Positions 1 through 4,761 of a DNA stretch of 5,625 bases are shown piece after piece. Each line of letters opens with the position of its first letter. Position 1 is the first letter of the stretch. The notes beneath the pieces were generated by a model that was not told where the DNA came from, did not search any database, and was given only the letters and a program-made list of their open reading frames with translations. The DNA is from Nitrospiraceae bacterium. Its GTDB lineage: Bacteria > Nitrospirota > UBA9217. Position numbers and translations under genes: made by a program. The stretch is from positions 1 to 5,625 of the forward strand of contig DMKB01000238.1 of NCBI GenBank assembly GCA_003454665.1, in the 5' to 3' direction.

Positions 1-30
1 CCGCTTGTCTGATACGAGCTCGATCCTCAT
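1..30 (-). CDS. Probable 5' end of a gene cut by the left edge; possibly a GNAT-family acyltransferase
   Basis: Read leftwards from position 30, ten codons are open to the window edge and give MRIELVSDKR. The ATG at 30-28 is preceded by AAGGA with a 7-nt spacer, a good ribosome binding site. In-frame upstream starts at 51 (ATG) and 60 (GTG) have no comparable site, so I prefer 30. The short amphipathic opening resembles the N-termini of GNAT-fold proteins that begin with a first beta strand, and a GNAT-type ceramide synthase is the expected third member of the SDR-SPT module upstream. That function is inference from context; ten residues cannot establish a family. The gene would lie 177 bp after the SPT stop codon, separated from it by an AT-rich palindromic repeat. 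Other reading: an unrelated gene. Confidence 0.4.
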   Translation of the reverse strand, partial: MRIELVSDKR

Positions 31-87
31 AAAACCGTCCTTATGACGCATAACACTGCGCACATTGGCCGCACCGCGCGGGAAGTA

Positions 88-210
88 CCAAATCCCAAAC
101 GCCAAATAACAAATAAATCCCAAAGTTCAAACACCAAATATCAAATCATTGAAATTTGATTATTGGAATTTACTTGAGGCTTGGGGATTTGTTATTTGAA
201 ATTTGTTTCA
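88..210. repeat. AT-rich imperfect palindromic intergenic repeat (CAAAT/ATTTG type)
   Basis: The left arm (about 90-148) is built of repeated CCAAAT/CAAAT/CAAATAAC words on the plus strand. The right arm (about 153-210) carries the complementary ATTTG/TTATTTG words, and the two meet at a short centre near 149-152. The arms pair imperfectly over roughly 55 bases, so a transcript of either strand could form a long interrupted hairpin. The right end runs into the last codons and stop of the SPT gene. Base composition is far more AT-rich than the flanking genes, and there is no plausible reading frame. It shares a 19-bp block (97-115) with the repeat at 3712-3730 at 18/19 identity in inverse orientation. 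It lacks the GC-rich stem and U-tract of a canonical terminator, though a role in transcript end formation or stability is possible. It accounts for most of the 31-207 gap. Confidence 0.75.
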
Positions 211-1443
211 AATCACTCCCAGCCTCTTCCCTGCTTTTTCGATGATGCCGAGCACGCGATCAAGCTGTTCCGATGTGTGCGTGGCCATATAGCTCGTACG
301 GATCAAGCTTCTCCCCGGCGGTACGGCAGGCGGGGCCACGGGGTTTACGAACACGCCTTCTTCACCGAGGATCTTCCACATCATAAAGGCGCGCTCCATC
401 TCGCCCATGACGAGCGGGATAATGGGTGTCTCGGCAACGCCGGTATCGTAGCCCATACCCTTGAATGCTTCCATCATCTTGTCTGTATTCGCCCAGAGAC
501 GCTCCCTTCGCTCCGGCTCGGTGTCGATAATATCCAGCGCAGCGATGACCGAGGCCACGGACGCCGGCGGCGGGCTTGCGGAAAAAATGAGCGGCCGTGA
601 GTTGTGTTTCGTGAAGTGGATCACGTCCTCGTCAGCCACGATGAACCCGCCGATGGATGCCAATGATTTGCTGTAGGTCCCCATGATGATATCCACTTCG
701 TTCTCGAGCCCGAAATGTTCCGCCGTGCCGCGGCCGGTCTTTCCGAGCACGCCGACGCCATGCGCATCGTCAACCATGATCCGCGCGCCATATTTTTTGC
801 AGAGAGGAACAATCTCAGGAAGCGGCGCAATATCGCCCTCCATGCTGTACACACCATCAACAACCACGAGTTTACCCTTGCCGCCGCTCTGTTGAAGCAG
901 GTGTTCAAGACTCTTCATGTCATTATGCTTGAATTTTTTCAGATCAGCGAAGGAAAGCCTGCACCCGTCGAGGATGCTGGCATGATCGAGCTTGTCGACG
1001 ATAATGACATCATCCTTCCCGGCGATGCAGGAAATGATACCGAGGTTCGTCTGGTAACCGGTGGAAAACGTGAGTGCCGATTCCTTCCTGAAAAAAGACG
1101 CGAGCTTGTCCTCGAGCTTCACGTGAATGTCCAGCGTGCCGTTCAGAAAACGTGAGCCGGCACACCCGCTCCCGTACTTTTTCACCGCATCGATGGCTGC
1201 GTCCTTGACCTTCGGGTGGTTCGTCAGGCCAAGATAATTGTTCGACCCGAGCATGGTCATCTTCTTTCCTGCGACAATAACCTCGGGGTCCTGAGCGGAC
1301 TCGACCATGCGGAAATAGGGATAGAAACCGGCTGCCATGACCTCTTTGGCGGCCGTGTACGTCTTGCACTTCTTGAAAAGATCCAATGTACTCCCTCCTG
1401 CCTTGTTAACCTCCGGGTCGAGCGTCTGAGCTTTCATAATCAC
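208..1443 (-). CDS. spt: Serine palmitoyltransferase-like alpha-oxoamine synthase (PLP-dependent)
   Basis: This 411-residue protein is a fold-type I PLP enzyme of the family that includes serine palmitoyltransferase (SPT), BioF and 2-amino-3-ketobutyrate CoA ligase. These condense an amino acid with an acyl thioester with loss of CO2. SPT joins L-serine and a long-chain acyl thioester to give 3-ketosphinganine, the first step of sphingolipid synthesis. Visible motifs: YPYFR (41-45), GSNNYLGL (66-73), GSGCAGSRFLNGT (91-103), cofactor-stacking His in LDHAS (H154), VDDAHG with D225 and H228, the PLP-lysine motif GTYSKS (K259), a PPAVP loop (371-375), and the substrate-carboxylate Arg (R382) before MATHT. 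YPYFR, CAGSRFLNGT and MATHT match bacterial SPTs, as I recall the Bacteroidetes type, better than BioF or KBL. The start is GTG at 1443, with GAGG after the previous stop 13 nt away; ATG at 1437 is an alternative. It lies 18 bp after the SDR gene, so the two are probably cotranscribed. BioF or KBL activity is the main alternative. Confidence 0.8.
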   Translation of the reverse strand: MIMKAQTLDPEVNKAGGSTLDLFKKCKTYTAAKEVMAAGFYPYFRMVESAQDPEVIVAGKKMTMLGSNNYLGLTNHPKVKDAAIDAVKKYGSGCAGSRFLNGTLDIHVKLEDKLASFFRKESALTFSTGYQTNLGIISCIAGKDDVIIVDKLDHASILDGCRLSFADLKKFKHNDMKSLEHLLQQSGGKGKLVVVDGVYSMEGDIAPLPEIVPLCKKYGARIMVDDAHGVGVLGKTGRGTAEHFGLENEVDIIMGTYSKSLASIGGFIVADEDVIHFTKHNSRPLIFSASPPPASVASVIAALDIIDTEPERRERLWANTDKMMEAFKGMGYDTGVAETPIIPLVMGEMERAFMMWKILGEEGVFVNPVAPPAVPPGRSLIRTSYMATHTSEQLDRVLGIIEKAGKRLGVI

Positions 1444-1461
1444 CCGTTCGGCGGCACCTCA

Positions 1462-2463
1462 TCAAACCCACCCCTGTTCGCGGTACCACTGCCAGGTTAT
1501 CGAAAGACCCCGGTCGAGTGGATAGGCGGCGATGAAACCGATCTCCTTTTCAATCTTGGACAAATCACCTATCCAGTATTTTTGTATAGCCTCACGTACC
1601 TTCTGCCTGTTCGTGAGCGCCGGCTTCCCGCTGATCATACTTCCCAGCTCGGAGGCGATACCGAGCAGATAGGCAACCACGTAGGGGACCGTTATCCTTC
1701 GGGCCTTCACCCCGCCGGCAGACAGTAACGCGCCCATAAATTCAGACCACGAGTACGGCCTGTTCTCAGCAACGAAATATACGCTTCCGCTCCGCTGCCG
1801 CCGTTCCGCGGCAAGCAGCAGTGCCGTGGTAAGGTCCTCCACGTAGCACGGCTCTATGAACCGGTCACCGCCTCCAATCTCAATCGTCAGCCCTTTCGCG
1901 GCCCACCGGAAGAACTCATAGATGTCCGTGTCCCGCGGGCCGTACACAGCAGAGGGGCGGAGAATGACGACGGGGAATCTGTCTTTGAACCGTGCCGTTT
2001 CATACTCGGCGTTAAGCTTACTTTTGCCGTAATCCGATACCGGCCCGGGGCTGTCTGAATCTCTCACCGGCGTCCCGTCCTGACTCGGCCCTGCAGCCGC
2101 CAGGCTTGACACCAGTATGAACTTGCTGATGCCGGGATTGTGCCGGGCGCACGCCTCCAGCACATTCTTCGTTCCGAGATGATTTACCTCGTAGTATTCT
2201 TTTACCCGTCGGGCCTTGGTCAATCCCGCCGCATGAAAAACAAGGGAGACGTCCTTTACGGCAGAACTCAGCGTTTCCGGCATGGTGCAATCGCCGGTGA
2301 TGAGTTGCACATCCCGGCCTTGAATCCAGCGCAGCCGGGAAGGGTCTCTGACCAGGCAGCGGACGGAATAACCCTTCCTGAGGAGTAATTCCACGAGGTG
2401 GCTCCCCACGAAACCGGTTCCACCCGTTACCAGCGCTCTTTTAGGATTCGCGTCTCCCATCAC
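1462..2463 (-). CDS. NAD(P)-dependent epimerase/dehydratase-type extended SDR; candidate 3-ketosphinganine reductase (CerR-like)
   Basis: The 333-residue protein is an extended short-chain dehydrogenase/reductase. It has the Rossmann glycine motif TGGTGFVG (13-20), an Arg-Asp pair at the end of strand 2 (R39, D40) where NADP-preferring members often have Arg, HAAG (77-80), the catalytic serine region VSS (118-120), the YxxxK pair Y145 and K149, and LRPSAVYGP (168-176). A hydrophobic stretch at about 259-279 may touch the membrane. Sequence alone gives only the family. Its position, first gene after a strong promoter and 18 bp before the SPT-like gene, suggests it reduces 3-ketosphinganine, as CerR, also an 'epimerase'-type SDR, does in Caulobacter. 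That is inference. The start is GTG (2463) or the adjacent ATG (2460); GAGG lies only 2 nt from the ATG, so the ribosome site is poor and the leader short. Alternatives: sugar-nucleotide epimerase or 3-beta-hydroxysteroid dehydrogenase-like enzyme. Confidence 0.85.
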   Translation of the reverse strand: MMGDANPKRALVTGGTGFVGSHLVELLLRKGYSVRCLVRDPSRLRWIQGRDVQLITGDCTMPETLSSAVKDVSLVFHAAGLTKARRVKEYYEVNHLGTKNVLEACARHNPGISKFILVSSLAAAGPSQDGTPVRDSDSPGPVSDYGKSKLNAEYETARFKDRFPVVILRPSAVYGPRDTDIYEFFRWAAKGLTIEIGGGDRFIEPCYVEDLTTALLLAAERRQRSGSVYFVAENRPYSWSEFMGALLSAGGVKARRITVPYVVAYLLGIASELGSMISGKPALTNRQKVREAIQKYWIGDLSKIEKEIGFIAAYPLDRGLSITWQWYREQGWV

Positions 2464-2489
2464 CTCGGCACAAAAGAAAAAATCTCGTC

Positions 2490-2518
2490 AGTGTAACTAA
2501 AGTATTTGGTATTGTCAA
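2490..2518 (-). promoter_or_regulatory. Sigma70-type promoter for the SDR-SPT operon
   Basis: Read on the minus strand, a perfect TTGACA -35 box (2518-2513) is followed after exactly 17 bp by TACACT (2495-2490), which matches the -10 consensus at four of six positions. Transcription would start near 2484-2482, leaving a leader of about 20 nt before the SDR start codon. It lies within the 71-bp gap between the transporter stop and the SDR start, so the SDR-SPT pair has its own promoter even if some transcription reads through from the transporter gene. No operator palindrome is evident beside it. Confidence 0.7.
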
Positions 2519-2534
2519 GAAGTATGGCAACAAC

Positions 2535-3494
2535 TCAGCGATGTCTCTCAGTGTCAACAGGCAGGCTGCACACCGGATTTATGTCACACTTTTCGCACTC
2601 CAGCTGAAGCGTGCTGTGCAGAATTTTAAATTTGTCCTCAAGACGGGAGCGGATATCATCCAGGAGTTCCCTGCTCCTGCTCACGGGCTGGTCATCAATC
2701 AGCACATGGGCGCTCAGGGCATAGACGCCGGAAGTAATGGTCCACAGGTGAATGTGATACGCCTCACGGACACCATTGATGTTCCCGATTTCCGCGGCAA
2801 CCGTTGCAATGTTGATGTGCGACGGCGCTGACTCGAGCAGGATATTGACCGACTCTATCACGAGAGCCCCTGCCCCGATGATGATCCCGACGGCGATCAG
2901 GATGCTCAGGATGGGGTCGATGAGATACCATCCGGTATAGAAAATCACGATCCCCCCGATGATCACGCCGACCGATGAAAGCGCGTCTCCTATGATGTGC
3001 AAAAAGGCTCCGCGGATGTTCAGGTTCGTCCTGCGGTACTTCATCAAAAAGAGCGCGCCTGCGATATTCACGAGCAGGCCGAGGGCCGCCACACCAAGCA
3101 TCAACGCTCCCTCCACCGGCTGAGGCGCGCTCAAGCGATGGTAGGCATGGTAGAGAATTGACAGGGAGACGATCACGAGGATGGTGCCATTAGCCAGCGC
3201 GGCAAGTATCTCCAAACGGTAAAACCCGAAGGTCTTGTTCTCCGTGGCAGGCATGGTGGCGAACCGCATGGCAAAGAAGGAGAGACCGAGGGCGAGCGTG
3301 TCGGTAAGCATGTGGCCGGCGTCGGACAGCAGGGCAAGGCTGTTCGAGATCAATCCGCCGATGACTTCGGCAACCATCATGAAAAACGTGATCGAGAGCG
3401 CGATCAGGAGGCCCCGTTTCCCGCCGGCTGATTCGCGGCCCCCGGCGACATCGTGGTCGTGATCGTGCATATGACTTCCGTGAGCGTGTGGCAT
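2535..3494 (-). CDS. Cation diffusion facilitator (CDF) family metal transporter, CzcD/ZitB-like
   Basis: This 319-residue inner-membrane protein is a cation diffusion facilitator, which exports Zn2+ and related divalent metals in exchange for protons. The N-terminus is a histidine-rich cytoplasmic tail (six His in residues 3-14). Six hydrophobic helices follow at about 28-50, 53-75, 97-118, 129-150, 163-186 and 190-213. The transport site is given by two HxxxD motifs: H61/D65 in helix 2 (SDAGHMLTD) and H166/D170 in helix 5. His at the first position is typical of zinc-selective CzcD/ZitB/ZnT proteins rather than the Asp of YiiP. The soluble C-terminal domain (220-319) has HIHLW (247-251), HSTLQLE (293-299) and a late Cys cluster C300, C303, C309. 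Length is normal for the family. The ATG at 3494 has AGGT 5 nt upstream. It stands apart from the genes on both sides, so it is probably a single transcription unit. Metal specificity is inferred from the motif. Confidence 0.93.
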   Translation of the reverse strand: MPHAHGSHMHDHDHDVAGGRESAGGKRGLLIALSITFFMMVAEVIGGLISNSLALLSDAGHMLTDTLALGLSFFAMRFATMPATENKTFGFYRLEILAALANGTILVIVSLSILYHAYHRLSAPQPVEGALMLGVAALGLLVNIAGALFLMKYRRTNLNIRGAFLHIIGDALSSVGVIIGGIVIFYTGWYLIDPILSILIAVGIIIGAGALVIESVNILLESAPSHINIATVAAEIGNINGVREAYHIHLWTITSGVYALSAHVLIDDQPVSRSRELLDDIRSRLEDKFKILHSTLQLECEKCDINPVCSLPVDTERHR

Positions 3495-3597
3495 TGGTTA
3501 CCTGTTCTCCCGCTGCTGAGCGAGGTACGGCTGTCGACCTCGACTATCTAATCCGGGCAAGCCCCGCAGAGCTGGGCAGATCGGAGTCAAAAGCTCT
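3495..3597. other. Non-coding leader region upstream of the CDF transporter gene
   Basis: This is the unique, non-repeat part of the 292-bp space before the transporter gene. It contains a 6-bp inverted repeat, CGAGGT (3521-3526) and ACCTCG (3537-3542), around a 10-base centre, about 27 bp upstream of the start codon. That could be a small hairpin in the leader or a weak operator for a metal-responsive regulator. A second GC-rich self-complementary stretch, GGGC-AA-GCCC, lies at 3555-3564. I find no convincing -35/-10 pair and no reading frame with gene character. Confidence 0.3.
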
Positions 3598-3765
3598 TTC
3601 ACCACGAAGGTCACGAAGACACGAAGCATGATAAATTTCAAGTTCCAAACCACAAATCTCAAATTCTAAATTTCAACCATTTCGGTCACTTTAATATTGC
3701 TGATTGGATATTATTTGTAATTTGGCGTTTGTATATTGGCGCTTCTCTTTTCATGCTTTGTGGCT
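3598..3765. repeat. Composite intergenic repeat: CACGAAG units flanking an AT-rich CAAAT/ATTTG element
   Basis: Three copies of CACGAAG occur at 3603-3609, 3612-3618 and 3620-3626, spaced 9 and 8 bp apart. The last copy extends to CACGAAGCATGA (3620-3631), which has an inverted partner at 3751-3762 differing at one of 12 bases. Between them lies an AT-rich core with CAAAT-type words on the left (about 3632-3690) and ATTTG/ATTGG-type words on the right (about 3700-3740), pairing only loosely. The segment 3712-3730 matches the reverse complement of 97-115 at 18 of 19 positions. It ends about 24 bp beyond the mqnA stop codon. No gene is visible. The nested layout looks like one repeat inserted within, or grown beside, another. 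Confidence 0.7.
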
Positions 3766-3786
3766 GAATTTTGTTTCCCTACGAAT

Positions 3787-4602
3787 TCATCGACTGAAAA
3801 AAACCAGCTCCGGCACTGACGGTATCGCGCCGATTTCGGCGGCATAGCCGTAAAAACGCAGAAGACCCTTCTGCTCTTCATCTCCCAGATCGTAGCTCAG
3901 CGATTTCCAGTATTCGATCAGAAACGGCTCCGGCAGTCCGAAAGGGCCGGCATACCGTCCGGCAAGTTCCTGAAGATGCGACAAGCCGTACTTCTTGGAG
4001 CGGACTACCCCATCATAAAGCAGCGTCAGCTCATTATCAATATCTTTTTTGTAGTTGACCTGCCACAAGGCAAAAACAAAGGGAAGTCCGGTAAATTCGT
4101 TCCACAAGCGGCCAAGATCGTATACATGGGGAAAGGAAGTCGTTGCGGAGCGCTGCAAAGCGAGGTCGCCGATCGTCAGGATCGCGGCAACAGGGCCTGC
4201 AGGCTCTTCGCTTCCCTGCTCAAAGAGCGTATACTCAGCTCTGACACCATTCATAATCTCCAGGATGATCCGGAGAAGAATGACCGACGTGGCCGATGCC
4301 TTTGTCAGCGCCACGGTCCTGCCGCCGAGTTCCGCCAGAGGCAGGCTGCTTTCGAGAATAATGCTCATGGCACGGGTACGGGAGGTTATGGAAAGGTCGG
4401 GCAAAAGCAGGTACTTCCCGGGATCCAGGGCGTACTCGATGGAGGACGATGGTGAGACCGCTACGCTCCCTTCATAAAGCATCCGGTTCAGTTCAGAAGG
4501 GATGCCTGCAACGAGCTCGAAGGGAAAATCAACAAACCCGTCAAGAATGCCCGCATGGACGGGAAGGCAGTTGGAATAGGTTATATGGCCGAGTTTGAGC
4601 AT
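3787..4602 (-). CDS. mqnA: Chorismate dehydratase MqnA (futalosine pathway of menaquinone synthesis)
   Basis: MqnA dehydrates chorismate to 3-[(1-carboxyvinyl)oxy]benzoate, the committed first step of the futalosine route to menaquinone, in the cytoplasm. The 271-residue length fits the family, a periplasmic-binding-protein-like fold without a signal peptide. Conserved blocks are visible in order: LGHITYSNCLPV (4-15), GIPSELNRML (33-42), SPSSSIEYA (50-58), LLPDLSITS (66-74), LTKASATSVILL (99-110), IGDLALQ (144-150) and the family-diagnostic YDLG with FTGLPFVFALW (161-180). N11 in the first block probably corresponds to the active-site Asn reported for Streptomyces MqnA, an alignment made by eye. 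The ATG at 4602 has AAGGT 6 nt upstream, a good ribosome site. It lies alone: no mqnB, mqnC, mqnD or mqnE is adjacent, and both flanking spaces contain repeats. The related enzyme MqnD is the main alternative, but the motifs favour MqnA. Confidence 0.92.
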   Translation of the reverse strand: MLKLGHITYSNCLPVHAGILDGFVDFPFELVAGIPSELNRMLYEGSVAVSPSSSIEYALDPGKYLLLPDLSITSRTRAMSIILESSLPLAELGGRTVALTKASATSVILLRIILEIMNGVRAEYTLFEQGSEEPAGPVAAILTIGDLALQRSATTSFPHVYDLGRLWNEFTGLPFVFALWQVNYKKDIDNELTLLYDGVVRSKKYGLSHLQELAGRYAGPFGLPEPFLIEYWKSLSYDLGDEEQKGLLRFYGYAAEIGAIPSVPELVFFSR

Positions 4603-4612
4603 GAAATACCTT

Positions 4613-4759
4613 TTGGCCGCAGATTTCCGCAGATCAACGCAGATCTACACAAAAGCATTATTGATCAAAACTTGAAAATCATTACGGTATCGCTTTGAAG
4701 CACGCCCCTCATCAATCTCTTAGATTTATCTGCGCGTATCCGCGTTTATCTGCGGCCAA
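4613..4759. repeat. Inverted intergenic repeat with 10-bp-periodic CGCAGAT units
   Basis: The left arm has CGCAGAT at 4618-4624, 4628-4634 and 4638-4644, exactly 10 bp apart. The right arm has the complementary word ATCTGCG at 4728-4734 and 4748-4754, with a one-base variant at 4738-4744, again exactly 10 bp apart. The outer 12 bp, TTGGCCGCAGAT (4613-4624), are perfectly inverted at 4748-4759, and the next 20 or so bases pair imperfectly. About 75 bp of unrelated, more AT-rich sequence separates the arms. One end is 2 bp from the stop codon of the efflux pump gene; the other is 10 bp upstream of mqnA and overlaps its likely leader. There is no gene in this 159-bp space, and I found no convincing promoter for mqnA. 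Confidence 0.8.
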
Positions 4760-4761
4760 CT

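Noticed and set aside
88..210. Insertion sequence or MITE with target-site duplication
   Set aside because: No clean terminal inverted repeats with flanking direct duplications are visible, and there is no transposase. Imperfect arms made of short words fit a palindromic intergenic repeat better.
181..1155. Plus-strand open frames of up to 146 codons opposite the SPT gene
   Set aside because: They lie antisense to a gene with continuous, strongly conserved PLP-enzyme motifs, and their translations show no recognisable domain. They are shadows of the codon bias.
1459..1464. Overlapping TGA/ATG (TGATG) as a translationally coupled SPT start
   Set aside because: That ATG is not in the SPT reading frame. 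The in-frame starts are GTG 1443 and ATG 1437.
2477..2483. T-run on the minus strand (GATTTTTTC) as a terminator
   Set aside because: There is no GC-rich stem before it, and it lies just downstream of the -10 box, in the start of the SDR leader.
3976..4477. Plus-strand open frames of 159 and 140 codons opposite mqnA
   Set aside because: Antisense to clear MqnA coding sequence, with low-complexity, basic translations typical of shadow frames.
4640..4690. Possible mqnA promoter around AATAAT or TAGATC on the minus strand
   Set aside because: AATAAT has no acceptable -35 at 16-18 bp, and TTTGAT with TAGATC is weak and overlaps the repeat arm. The match is no better than expected in AT-rich DNA.
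4613..4759. CRISPR-like array from the regularly repeated CGCAGAT units
   Set aside because: Units are 7 bp at a 10-bp period with no spacers, and the second half is inverted. CRISPR repeats are longer and directly repeated around spacers of about 30 bp.
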